Positions 34,035 through 44,658 of a DNA stretch of 64,000 nucleotides are shown in pieces. Location of the stretch: assembly GCA_026119935.1 (NCBI GenBank), contig JALRMH010000066.1, forward strand, positions 1-64,000. The letters run 5' to 3'. Within the stretch, counting starts at the first letter, position 1. Every line of letters begins with the position of its first letter. Source of the stretch: Endothia cerciana. Taxonomy: Eukaryota; Ascomycota; Sordariomycetes; Diaporthales; Cryphonectriaceae. The position numbers and the translations under genes were made by a program. The notes under the pieces were generated by a model. The model was given only the letters and a program-made list of their open reading frames with translations. It did not search any database and was not told the DNA's origin.

Positions 34035-36207
34035 CGTGACGGTCCAGCCTACGGGCAACTTGTATCGATGACTCTGCTGTGGTATTGCAGCAGCGACGAA
34101 TCGACGGCTTGACGAATGTGATCAGAATATTGGCTATAGAACGCAGGCCCTTGGAGAGATCGAAATGAGTAAAACTCATGGAATCTTCAGGTTCTAAGTG
34201 TTGGGACAAAGGAGAGCCTTACTGTCTACCCACCCAGGAGGAGATACCCAGAGGGAGCCTTCCGCCGATAGCTCCACGCCGTTGCGTAAACCTCAGGGAA
34301 ATAGAATGATGACCTACTGGAACGCAGATGTGTGGTAGCAACCCTATGTACCAATCATTTCCGAGGGGCGGTGTTCGATCCTTGGGCAGCAAGAAGCCTT
34401 GGGGTGTGCCTCTTGGAAGGCATCTGAGGGCGCTGGTTGCCTTACAACCCATGCAGCGAGAGGCATTCTCAGCAGCCAGGGGGGTTGGCGGACCGATCCC
34501 TCAGAGGTACCTGAGGTGCATGAGTAGGCATTCTCTAGAGCAACTGATGTTCGAACGAGTGCCTTCTTATGACCCGAATCATGAGGTGTTATCGCATCGA
34601 ACGGAAGGGGGTTGAGGGCAGCGCTCGCAGCGACCGGGGCCTACGGTATTTGCTTGACAAGAGACATTCAGACGCGGATAGAATCTCATGGTGCGGACCA
34701 CGCACACCTCAGCGTATAACACGGGTCGACTCCCCTGTGTACGCAGCTTAGAACGATACGCCCTGCTGATAATGCTCACAATTGTGTATTGCGCCAGACT
34801 TCATCTATATGCTGAGTACATAAGGGCCAGGCCAACGAAAACGAACATGAGGTTCTCAAAGAGGCATGATTTTGTTTCTTTCTCTCTTAAAGATCCCGAA
34901 GGAAAAAAAACCAAAACCTCGAAATCCTGAAAGCTCCAGATGAGTTCATCAACTGATCTGTTCCAAGTGAGCGAGAGTGGTAACGATGGTGGGGTTACCT
35001 CACGCTGCACGTCAGCAAGCGCCATGTAAGAGACCTGGGCACTCCTCACTGGCAGCCAGACTCCCTGTGACCTTCTAATTTGGCACCATATGACAGACTT
35101 CAACGCCGCTTTCGATCCCAGCGACTGGGGAACTGGCAGCAAGATCACAGCCCACCTGTCAACCACCAGCTAGTTGCCACATTAGCAGTTGGCCATTCCA
35201 CAAAGCAAAAGCAGAAAGCGGCGACAAGGGCCATTGCAGATTTCGAAAATTCCTTCTGCAACGGGCAAAAATGAGGAGCGTCTCAAAAACAGTTGGTCCT
35301 CACATGATGGAGTGCGAAAAATGGCTCAACCTGAAGTCTGAAGAGTATTGCAGCAGACAACGCGTGGTGCATAGGCCTGCGGGAACCTCTTGGTTATGCA
35401 GTATCATATTAGTGATTCCGAACAAAGGTGTTGATAGTGATACGTGGACCGGTCAAGATTGGTGTTCGAGTTTAATTCGTTTCACTACATGGCGATGTTC
35501 GAGGCATGGCTTACGAGCCCCAGAATAGCAGATGAGGATTTTGGGTAGATACTGTCGAATACAGTGAAACATGGCAATCTGTCGGCCACTTCACCGTCAA
35601 AGTAAAGCATTCGCTACATAGGTACGTGGTACCTCAATACTTTTGCTGTTGATGTCAACAGGGTGCTGCACGTTGCATTTGGCTTGGCCACTGATGGGGT
35701 AGGAATGCGGCATCCTGTACGCAAAGGCGTGTTGGTCCCCACCACACCATGACATGGAAGCCTCAAGCTGCTACAGCCTCTTTCCTTGTTTTTATTGGAA
35801 CGCTTCACGCAGTTGTGTACAATGCTATGCAATCCTGGCTTCAGCGGATGTAAATCGTTTTGCAACATGGTACGGACCCCGCTTTAATTAACAAAAGAGT
35901 TGAATCTGGCCAACGTCTTCCCAGACTGACATTGTCTTGCTGCATAACTTCGTTGTATTCTCAAGGAGATCCTTGTAAAAGGGGTTCACGTGAATTCTGG
36001 CCGCCATCTTTTTTTCCGTGACCATGAAATCAGATGCAGAAAGCCTAACAGTATGTGAGAGTCTCGTCATCGGCCTCCCTACTGTCTAAATCAGATTACC
36101 GACTGTGGCCCTTGTCTCTTCCGCAGGGAGATACGGCAACTTCATCGTACCGCCTGGACATATCCCAGGCCTCGACGCCAACGATTGCATTATAGCATGA
36201 GAGCACA
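34035..36207. other. Divergent intergenic region, 2.2 kb
   Basis: Separates module genes B (-) and C (+). AT-rich in parts. A possible upstream exon of gene B lies at its left end (34085-34179, minus). No other gene, transposon or tRNA is supported. Confidence 0.5.
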
Positions 36208-37470
36208 ATGGATCGAAGCCATGATGATCTGGCCATGTTGTCAATGCCAATCATAGTTCAACCAGAATGGGAAGCCGATCAAGGTCAACAGTACTACTTG
36301 AACGACGATGTTTGCAACGAGAGAACGCCGCATGAGGATGCTGGATCTTGGCTGCAGACCTGGGCAGATCCCGATCCTGGAGCAGACCAAGGTCTCATTC
36401 TCCTGAGTGACGGTACATCACACTATGCTGACTCTCCCGAGTCCATTCCGTTGTCATCGAGCCATTACAAAGCATCCCCTTCGAACTCAGCCTTATCGAG
36501 CCCAAGGCCGGACAAATTTTGCTGGACTGTCGACTTTGGTTCCCAAGCGTCTGGACTTGTTAAACCCGGGAGATGCAGAATCACACGTGCATCTCAGGGA
36601 CTGAAGGCTGAGGAAAATGATTCGAAGGATGTTGACACGGACACAGCTGGTAAAAGGTCTCTGGCTGCTATTTCTAATGCAGAAGGCGCCCTGTCCGAAG
36701 TCCTGGGAAGAACCTCGCCCAACTTGGGTGACGGAGAGTCCAACAAACGACGGAATTTGTTAGCATGTCCATTTTGGAAGCGGGACGCTCAAAAACATCC
36801 CAAATGCCAGAAGTATGCTCTGCATCGTATCAAAGACGTGAAACAACACATCTACAGGCAGCACAGAGACCCCGACTACTACTGTGTCCGATGCCATGCC
36901 ACTTTCACAAGCAGTGGTGATCGAGATGAGCACACTCGTCGCTCGGATTGCCCGCAGCTTTCCACCGCACAACTCGAAGGCATCTCGGATGAGAAGCAAC
37001 AAAAGCTTCGAAAAAACACATATAGAGGCCACAGCATCGAAAGCCAGTGGTTCGAAATATGGACGATTCTCTTTCCCAACGACCCACGTCCTGATTCAGT
37101 CTATATTGGCAATTACATCGAGGAGACGGTGTCGCTGCTGCGGGAGTTATGGAAGGGCAAACGCTCCAAGATCATGGCTAGCGTGCTCGACGAAGACAAA
37201 GGCCAATTCAACATCACTGTGGACCAGATCATGGGTTCAGTGTTCGATTTGTTGGAGGCGGAGGCGTCCGGCTCCACGTGTTCGGATGGATCAGAAGCCA
37301 TCACCCGACACACGACTTCTGAGAAACAGCCGGCCAAACGGCGACGCTCGAAATCTCCAACAGGATCCGCCGGGCGTTACACGACACATCTCGGACTGGG
37401 CATAGAACAGACCATTGCTCCTGAGTTTGACGCAGGGTCCGAGATCTCTTTCCAAGACCCGTACAAGTAG
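36208..37470 (+). CDS. Zinc-finger-like module protein C (island paralogue)
   Basis: Single exon, 420 aa, ATG in good context (CACAATGG). Residues 1-180 are acidic and Ser/Asp-rich (for example EDAGSWLQTWADPDPGAD), the composition of an activation-type or disordered region, with a short basic NKRR just before the module. The module starts at about 187: LACPFWKRDAQKHPKC, RIKDVKQHIYRQHRDPDYYC, VRCHATF, DEHTRRSDC, then QWFEIWTILFPNDPRPDSVY (~280-300) and a helical ELWKGKRSKIMASVL. The C-terminus has a basic PAKRRRSKSP, a likely nuclear localisation signal. It is the most compact of the three paralogues and probably gives the clearest view of the module. Function unknown; a nuclear DNA- or RNA-binding role is inference. 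Confidence 0.8.
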   Translation: MDRSHDDLAMLSMPIIVQPEWEADQGQQYYLNDDVCNERTPHEDAGSWLQTWADPDPGADQGLILLSDGTSHYADSPESIPLSSSHYKASPSNSALSSPRPDKFCWTVDFGSQASGLVKPGRCRITRASQGLKAEENDSKDVDTDTAGKRSLAAISNAEGALSEVLGRTSPNLGDGESNKRRNLLACPFWKRDAQKHPKCQKYALHRIKDVKQHIYRQHRDPDYYCVRCHATFTSSGDRDEHTRRSDCPQLSTAQLEGISDEKQQKLRKNTYRGHSIESQWFEIWTILFPNDPRPDSVYIGNYIEETVSLLRELWKGKRSKIMASVLDEDKGQFNITVDQIMGSVFDLLEAEASGSTCSDGSEAITRHTTSEKQPAKRRRSKSPTGSAGRYTTHLGLGIEQTIAPEFDAGSEISFQDPYK

Positions 37471-38925
37471 TGATAGTGGCCAAGGAGGCCGTCTGGGCCA
37501 ACAACTCGACCATACATCCGCTGTGCAGAATACAATTTCGGGTCCGGTAGTCTTGTTCCTGTGCCGAGCTTTGGAGAGGACTTTGCTGGGAATTTCTGTT
37601 CTTATTTCATCAAGTGTACTGGTAGTGGATAGAAGTGTGCTCGCCATGGAAACAATGAGGCCAGGCGCCCTCCATAGTCATGTTGTTTGTTTGGCTTGAA
37701 AAACGACTTACCTGCTCAATTCATAGTTTTTTCTTCTTTCTCTTTGTGCCCCCAACCCCCAAGTACCTTGCAGCCTTGCTGTTACAAAAATCAAGAATAT
37801 CTCTTCTCCTATCAAGTGATTACGTCTACAGAGCACTTTCTTCAACATAGGACTTTGATAACAGCTTGTGGCTGAGTGTGACCCACGTTTACATTCAAAG
37901 TGACAGTGACCCTATCTATATCTGTCGATCACCCGGGCAAGCTACGGGAATGAAGAAAGGACATGGCACTGATTATGCACATAAAGACTGTGGAAAGAGG
38001 GCTGCGTCTAAGATCTTAACCTGTGCGACCCTGAACTCTATTGAGTTAGCAAAGCCATAATTGAAGTATCAGTCATAGAATGTGATATCCCAGAACTCCA
38101 GGACTGGCAGATCTACACAAAGGATCCTACTTTGGTGATTCTATGCTCAGACCGCCGGCCTCAGTAGTGAGAAAATCTGCCATGCGTCCGCGATCCACTG
38201 GTGGTCTTGGGTCTTTGGTTTTCCAGTGTCGGCAAGAAATATTCACGGACAAGGACCTTTCGAATCTATTCAAGCTACTCGAGTCGTCCTCCACCAACAC
38301 CGGCAAGTCACATGAGAATACTGAACACAGCCAAAAAGCAATCGAGGAGTTTCTGACGTTCAGGCTCCAAGAATAGTGTGTTGGCGACTCCATCAAAACC
38401 GGACGCCTGAGAGTAAAGTCTCTCGCCAGGCCGTCAGGTTGCCAAGTTCGTCGAAATCGAGTTCAATTCTGAGGACTAAGCGCCTTGAGCAAGATTGCGT
38501 CGCCTTGTGCCTTGCCCTCAACTGTCACGCTCAGTCTGAAGAGGCAGGCCGGCATGGCTAGTGACAGAATTTCCTCGGGGTGATTACAGCGGAGAGGCTT
38601 CAGCGTCGAGAAGATAAACCAGACGAGATGGGTTGAAGTGCATCAAAGGCATTCGCGGTCGTATTAGACACTAGTCAGACTCATTACGTACTGCAATGTA
38701 TGGTATATCCAGTAACCCCTCTGCTTCTCTCATGCTCCGTTTAAGCATGTGTAGCATACACTCCAGTCGATCCTCTAGCGATTGAGGCCCTCCCTACTAC
38801 CCGGCACGGGTAAACATACCCAATTATGGACCCAAGCCCAAGACGCCCGTGCATCCATTACATATATTTCATGCTTGCTTTCTTTTCCATCATCTTTCCG
38901 TCAGGTCACCCTCAGTCCACGTCGC
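37471..38925. other. Intergenic, right edge of the accessory island
   Basis: Convergent space between module gene C (+) and the GPI-type gene (-). A short ORF at 38143-38376 (+) has coding-like text (EIFTDKDLSNLF, NTEHSQKAIEEFLTFRLQE) and another coding-like run follows after its stop (KFVEIEFNSED), but no family was recognised. It may be a gene remnant. Confidence 0.45.
38143..38376 (+). pseudogene. Short unrecognised ORF, possible gene remnant
   Basis: 77 codons from ATG to TAG; the amino-acid mix is charged and plausible, with helical text near the end (KAIEEFLTFRLQE). The same frame is open about 55 bases upstream, and a further coding-like stretch (AKFVEIEFNSED then TAA) lies around 38440-38480 in another frame. 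No domain, signal peptide or convincing intron could be found, so it is listed only as a possible broken gene in the accessory island. Confidence 0.25.
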
Positions 38926-39515
38926 TTACAGCAGAGCAGCAGCAACGCCCGCGACAGCAGCCATCACACCACCGGCACCCTTGGCGAGGTGAGCAGCGGA
39001 GTTGGCGGTCGACGACGAGGACGAGCCCGAGGATGTCGCCGTCGAGGTGCCAGTGGCGGTTGTTGTGGTAGCATCAGCGGTAGCAGAGACAGCAGCGCTG
39101 GTGGCAGTGGCCGCGACGGTGTTGGTCGAGGAATACTGGCTAGCGAGGGCACAGTACTGGGAGACCAGGCCCTCGTAGGTAGACTGACGCGAGTCGCCGG
39201 GGCAGTTGTTGAAACAGCTGTTATTCGATGTCTTCGTCAGCATGTGTGCATTGACGAGGTGATTGCGAGTCGGGAATGAAGGGGGGGGGGGGGAAAGAAA
39301 ACTTACGTTGTGATTGCCTGGTACGCAGCGCACTGGCAGGAGTAGTCTTGAGTACCGCAGGCTTGCTGGTTCGCCTCTGTGCTGCTCAAGCAGTCCTCCA
39401 CGATGTAATCAGCGGCACAGGTCGAGGACGACGAGGCGGCAGTCGTGGTGGTGTCTTGGGCCAGTACGGCAACAGGAGCCAGGATGGCGGCGATGGAGAA
39501 GATGGTGGCCTTCAT
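38926..39515 (-). CDS. Secreted GPI-anchor-type cysteine-rich protein
   Basis: Exons 39515-39307 and 39217-38926; 166 aa. The ATG at 39515 begins a clear signal peptide (MKATIFSIAAILAPVAVLAQ); an upstream in-frame reading to 39707 is leader sequence. The mature part has a compact eight-cysteine domain (about residues 33-92; motifs CAADYIVEDC, CGTQDYSCQCAAY, CFNNCPGD, YEGLVSQYC), like a family of small fungal wall proteins and loosely resembling CFEM spacing without being a clean match. A Thr/Ser/Ala-rich stalk (~95-145) and a hydrophobic C-terminus (MAAVAGVAAALL) indicate GPI anchoring. The intron contains a 13-base G run on the + strand (39281-39293). Wall association is inferred. Confidence 0.82.
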
Positions 39516-40717
39516 TTTGTATTTGGTTCGGTGGTGATGATGTCTGAAGATGTGTGGTTGTATGCAAAGGAATATCTTTTGAATTGTAAACGATCCGTTG
39601 CTTCTAGCCGAGACGAGCTGATGGTGAGAATATTGTGATATGGAGTGGTGAGAGAAGTTCAGCGAGAGACTTCGAATAACATTAACAAAAATAGGAGGCG
39701 ATACCAACGCCGTCAGAAAAGAGCAAGTGCGCTGCGCAAAATCTGGTTAACAGAGCAAGAGCTGAGCAGGAGCACACGAAGGAGGAGGGCAGAGATAATC
39801 GACGCGAGAAGCTTCTATAAAAGCTTAATCAAAACATTGCTGCATATGCCCCTTGTGCATTCCCGGGACGAAGAGGCTGGATTGGGAAAAGGAGGAGCGA
39901 CCCGACCCCGGCGACGGTCCACTAGGACAGGTGATGGAAACCCCAGAAAATAACGGTGAACACCTATGGGCTAGCCCAGATTGAGGTCTAGCCAAGAAGA
40001 GAGAATGAGACCACGGACATGGGGGCCGTGGCAGCGTGGATGGCGAGGGTGCTGTGGAATGAGAGCTGGAATCCGTATTTGACACACGAACTTCGCATCG
40101 ATCTTGATGAGTATGGTGTACTATATCAGTTGATGAGCGATAATCCGCCATTTGCCCAGAGTTGTGTAGCTCCTGGTCGGCCGTGCGGTTCTCCAAGGCC
40201 GCTTGAGACTCGTCACGAAATGCAACGTATTGTTGTCCAAGGTTGCATGCATCTGGACCAGGACTGCTTCCTGCAAGAGAGATATCCGTAGCGAGATAAT
40301 CAAAAGACCCCTGGTTGATGAATCCTAGCATTAGGCGATATGGAAACATTGTTTGGTTTTGAATTGAGGAGTCTAATTAGACAACCTTCTCAGGACGCGG
40401 AGATCCGAACCAATCAATCTGTAAATCTAGCTGATGTGAGCCAAACTCTGATGTTGTGTAGAGAGGTATCGAAAGGCGTCAGTTTGGTGGAGCAGAGGTG
40501 CATCGCTACGACCTACGATGCAGACACAATACGAGGGCGTAGGGTCGGGGGGGTGCCGGAGTTGCCTCCCCCGCTCGTGTTGGCAGCTGGGCGTCCTGCC
40601 GAGGGAAGACTCCAGATCCGAGTCGTGGTGAGGATTCTTGGCGTTGGAATGATGGGGCATCGGCATGCTGGCCAGCGGCTGCTTTCTGGTTGAAGAGGCT
40701 CGTCCACAGTCTCTAGC
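39516..40717. other. Intergenic between two minus-strand genes
   Basis: Promoter of the GPI-type gene on the left and 3' flank of the proton-channel gene on the right. The minus ORF at 39825-40349 has no recognisable domain and is Ser/Pro/His-rich, so it is not called. Confidence 0.5.
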
Positions 40718-41391
40718 CTACTCCTCATCCGAAGCCTTGTACTTCTTCAACTCGCCCTTCAAGTCGGCATTCGCCTTCTCTAGCTGCTCGACTCTCGTCT
40801 CGAGATCCTCCATCTGCTCGCTGGCTCCTACACTTAGTTCTTCAATTATCTTCACGAAACGCCAGAGACGCAGGATGATCACGAGAGATGCGACCTCCTC
40901 GACAACGCCATGGGTGAGGACGTCGATGAGGAAGCTGGCGATGATGATCAACGCATCGAATATGTGGAACCAGGATCGGAGGTAGCTGAGTGACTGTCAA
41001 TAAGATGCACCATCTCAGGAGGGCGTGGAGAGACGAAGAGGGACACCCACTCGATGCCGAAAGCCCACAGGCAGAGGATCAACTCGACCAAGAACAAGCA
41101 GGAGAAGACAAGGCCGGCATGCTCAAGCCCCTCGCGAACGTCCGGGACCCATTCGTCATCCTTGATTCTACTGTCACAGTCGATCAGGGCGATGAGGATA
41201 TCCGCCAGGAGGCAGGAGACGTCGAGGGCAACCAGGGCCAAGATGAAATAGTGCTTCTGCTTTGAGACAAGCAGATCTTGACACTGCCTTCGCCGCTTGT
41301 GGTAGGCGTGGACCGGTGCGCTCTGAGCCTCCTGGTTCGTGTCACGCTGCCCCAAGATGAGGGGCTGCTGCTCATTGCCCTGCTCATCCAT
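40718..41391 (-). CDS. Voltage-gated proton channel, Hv1 type
   Basis: Exons 41391-41047 and 40993-40718; 206 aa. Voltage-sensor-only channel that conducts protons without a pore domain. Four helices are visible: S1 (about 48-71, ILALVALDVSCLLADILIALI), S2 (~92-111), S3 (~124-141, FHIFDALIIIASFLIDV) and S4 (~150-167, VIILRLWRFVKII). By alignment with human Hv1, D57 matches the selectivity-filter Asp112, E103 matches Glu153, D128 matches Asp174, and S4 carries R157, W159, R160 and K163 where human has R, W, R, R. C107 replaces Lys157. A C-terminal heptad coiled coil (~174-200, MEDLETRVEQLEKANADLKG) fits the dimer seen in animal Hv1. The frame upstream of 41391 is open, so a longer N-terminus is possible. 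Divergent from RNF10. Confidence 0.86.
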
Positions 41392-42678
41392 TGTAGACGA
41401 GTCGCCGAGGTCAATTGAGGCCTCCGTAACCCTCTGCTCTGGTACTCGCGTGGAAGTCCGCTGGGTGCAAGGCTGACAGGAAGTTGAATGCCAAGACCTT
41501 GGGTAATGTCGGCGGATAGGCAAGGCTGCGCTTCTTATGGTGCTCTGGGACGAACAAAAATCAAGATTTGAGCAGATAAGAATAGCTGGCAGGAGGCTTG
41601 CAGGTGGCGCCAATCAGGAATCGCTTCAGACGTGGACGCTGCAACCCTTGGCACTGAGTGGCTCATTCTTATTTATGAGCGTGCCGGCAACCGAGAAGCT
41701 GCGCTGAGAACCTCAATGCTGATCACTTAAGTCAGGATCCAGGTCTTGTCGGGTGGAGTTGCCGACCAAAGATTCAGTAGTTCATAGAAAGGTCGACGCA
41801 AGACTCAAGGGCCATGTGCTCGCAGTAGTGAGCCAGATCAGATCAACCAAAGAAGTGTGGGGTTACGATCTCGGCCATGCTCATGCTCATGGTCACTCAA
41901 TGCATATGCCGGCCCCATTCGAGATCTCATGGCTCAGGATATCAACTTGGGTATGGGCATCCAGCCGAGGAGGATGTGACAAGCGCATGAATCGAAGAGG
42001 AACATTAGAGAATGTCTGCGGTGAAGAGACAAAGGTAGACCAATAATGAACAAATTCCTCCGACTTGGCAGCAGCAGCAGTCGAGACTTTAACTGGTATA
42101 TTGATGACTAAGCCGGCGAGCAAGTCATGGACGCTGTCGATTTGCCCCGCCGCGAAGCACCCGATGACTCTATTCAGACCTCCAATCTCTCGTCCCCTTG
42201 CCTCCCTCCTAACTACATCACCCCATGGTCCTCCGTGGATCATCAAGGTCTGCTTTCCCTGGTAGACCATCCGTCTCTCTGCTTTCGATCGCATCCTGTC
42301 CTCATCATCGCCAGACGATGACCCTAACATTTCCAATTCCCATCAGTTGATGCTATCAGCGACGTCACCTCTACGCGTTTCTCGGCTATCCTGCCCTCCG
42401 TTGATTCCGGCATCTCCCCGCCGGAGCGTTGGCGACCTGGACTGTGCCGGCCTTCTTTAGACCTCCTTGCGCTGGCATCGACTTGGTTCATTTTCGGCCT
42501 CTAGAGCTCCGGGCACATTCGTCCCAGCTGGCTCTTGTTTCCGTTTGGATCGTCTCGTCTCCGGTGGCGTTTGACTGTCTCCGCTGCGAGGTTCCCGTTC
42601 GTGCTGCCCACCGCATCGTATGTTCTCAAAGCGTCCTAATCTGACGCGCTTGCCAGCGCGCAGACATTCTCCTAGAAT
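41392..42678. promoter_or_regulatory. Divergent promoter region (proton channel / RNF10)
   Basis: About 1.3 kb between the two start codons. The part next to RNF10 (42280-42678) is C/T-rich and probably transcribed leader. No other gene is supported. Confidence 0.45.
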
Positions 42679-44658
42679 ATGACGACTCCTTGCGGAATTG
42701 GCGGGAAGTCTTCGTCGACTCAGCCCTCGTCGTCTTACAGCAGCCCCTTCACCCCGACTGCATCATCGAGTTTCGATTCGAACCGCCGGCCGACACAGAA
42801 TACCTCTTCGAACCTGAACGCGGCACCCAGGAAAGGACAGGGTCAGAGGAAGCAACACCGAAATCAGAAAAGACCATCTTACAGGGAGGACGAGGACGAC
42901 ATGGCGGAGATAAGGGCGATCCGCAACGCGTCGAGTCGTCGTGGCCAGACTTCAATCACTCACCTGCTGAACTATTCCTCTCCGCGCCCCCACTTCGAGA
43001 ATCATCACTATTCTTACAATCGGAACTATCGACGCAACCCAACCTGGGGCCCTGGATCTGGCTATCACGCGGCAGATAAGGCTCGTTATGTCCACGCCAA
43101 TTACCGTTTCATCGTGTCTCCCAAAGGCGACTATTCAAAACAGGCTGTCGATGCCGACGAGCACCTCGACTGGGCAGATGTCCTTCAGGTCCTGGCTTCA
43201 ACCGAGTCTCAGGCTGCATCTTGCCCGATTTGTCTTTCAGAGCCCGTGGCACCCAGGATGGCAAAATGCGGGCACATCTTTTGTCTTCCGTGTCTGACCC
43301 GGTTCATGCAGACAAATACGAGTGACGAGCCAACTGCTGCTGAGAAGAAGCAGCGGTGGAGGAAGTGTCCGATCTGTGACGATACCATCTACCTGTCTGA
43401 TACACGACCAGTGCGGTTCTATTCGGGCCAGGAGAGCCCGCTACCACGACCTGGTGATGATGTCGTACTGCGGCTGATGATGCGATACGACAAATCCACA
43501 TTGGCATTGCCCAGGGAAGGCGGGGCTGATGTTCTGGACTCCCAAGACTCCATACCCTGGCATTTTGCCGCCAATGTCTTGGATTACGCGAGGATCATGC
43601 GAGGTACCACCGAGTATATGACGGAAGAGTACGACCGTGAGATCGGGGAACTGACAAAGCAGGAGAAGGAAGATGAACTGCTGTTCAACGAAGGCGGCGA
43701 GTGGACGCAAAAGGCGATAAAGGCTATCGAAGCTGCCAAGGACAAAGTCGGGGACCTTGGGGAGGTCGAGGTTGCCCTGGCAGAGGCATCCAAGCATGCC
43801 GGTTCTGGTCAATCCCGGCACTCGGAGCACGACTTCTTTTTCTATACCTCACCCCCACACCTTTACCTCTCGCCACTCGACATTCGAATCCTCAAGACGA
43901 AGTATGGCGCCTTTTCGCAGTTCCCATCTACTCTACTCCCAAGAGTTGAGCATATTTCAACAGGCAACACTGTTGATGATGCCCTTCGGAAGCGAGCAAA
44001 GTATCTTGGTCACTTGCCTCGTGGATGTCTCGTCTCGTTCCTTGAGTGTGACTGGACCGACATCGTCCCAGAGGAAACTTTAGAGACCTTCAAGGACGAG
44101 ATAGAGCGACGGCGCAAGAGAAATCGCGAGAAAGAGATCCAAGAGGAGCGCGAACGACTTCAGGCAGAGAGGATCGACTCTGCTGCGTACCGTCGAGGTG
44201 CAGGCAGAACCAACTTGAGTTCCATGGACGAGTTCACTGTCAAGTACAGTGCCGAGGGTGATTCAGACCGCTTGAATCTGGACGATTTCCAGCCACTCGG
44301 GGCTGTTGGCACCACACCACCAAACCCCCGGCCTGGCTTCTCGTCACTCGCATCGATGTCTACCAGTCCGTCAACTCAGAGGACAGTCTGGGGCACTCCG
44401 GCTATGCCACCGTCACCTGGAATGGGCCCTGCTGACCCCCCACCAGCAGTGGATGACGGATGGTTAAAAGAAGATCAGTTCATGGGATCGCTCGGCGCAG
44501 CAGAGCTGGCCGTTCAGATGGAGGCTCTTGGCGTGGAGAATTCTGCGCTTGAAGGGGCATCTACGTCTACTGGCAACCCCTGGAGCAAAGGCAAGGGTAA
44601 GAAGAAGCAGAAACAGAAGATTACGCTGATGAGCACCGGCGGAAGAAGAGGTAATTGA
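42679..44658 (+). CDS. RNF10/Mag2-type RING E3 ubiquitin ligase
   Basis: Single exon, 659 aa. Orthologous in layout to human RNF10 and yeast Mag2, E3 ligases that ubiquitinate 40S ribosomal proteins on stalled ribosomes. Residues 1-100 are Ser/Gln/Arg-rich. A conserved block HYSYNRNYRRNPTWGPGSGY-HAADKARYVHANYRFIV precedes the RING. The RING starts at C182 (CPICLSEPVAPRMAKCGHIFC, CLTRF, then RKCPIC after an insertion), with all eight ligands visible. Past the RING are further family blocks (YLSPLDIRILKTKYGAFSQF, RRAKYLGHLPRGCLVSF-like, FLECDWTDIV), a charged coiled coil (~475-510) and a C-terminal segment ending in a basic KGKGKKKQKQKITLMSTGG, close to the animal protein's tail. No TIP or WD repeats. 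Confidence 0.9.
   Translation: MTTPCGIGGKSSSTQPSSSYSSPFTPTASSSFDSNRRPTQNTSSNLNAAPRKGQGQRKQHRNQKRPSYREDEDDMAEIRAIRNASSRRGQTSITHLLNYSSPRPHFENHHYSYNRNYRRNPTWGPGSGYHAADKARYVHANYRFIVSPKGDYSKQAVDADEHLDWADVLQVLASTESQAASCPICLSEPVAPRMAKCGHIFCLPCLTRFMQTNTSDEPTAAEKKQRWRKCPICDDTIYLSDTRPVRFYSGQESPLPRPGDDVVLRLMMRYDKSTLALPREGGADVLDSQDSIPWHFAANVLDYARIMRGTTEYMTEEYDREIGELTKQEKEDELLFNEGGEWTQKAIKAIEAAKDKVGDLGEVEVALAEASKHAGSGQSRHSEHDFFFYTSPPHLYLSPLDIRILKTKYGAFSQFPSTLLPRVEHISTGNTVDDALRKRAKYLGHLPRGCLVSFLECDWTDIVPEETLETFKDEIERRRKRNREKEIQEERERLQAERIDSAAYRRGAGRTNLSSMDEFTVKYSAEGDSDRLNLDDFQPLGAVGTTPPNPRPGFSSLASMSTSPSTQRTVWGTPAMPPSPGMGPADPPPAVDDGWLKEDQFMGSLGAAELAVQMEALGVENSALEGASTSTGNPWSKGKGKKKQKQKITLMSTGGRRGN

Noticed and set aside
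39825..40349. 174-codon minus ORF
   Set aside because: Ser/Pro/His-rich with no domain, and it starts without a supporting leader.
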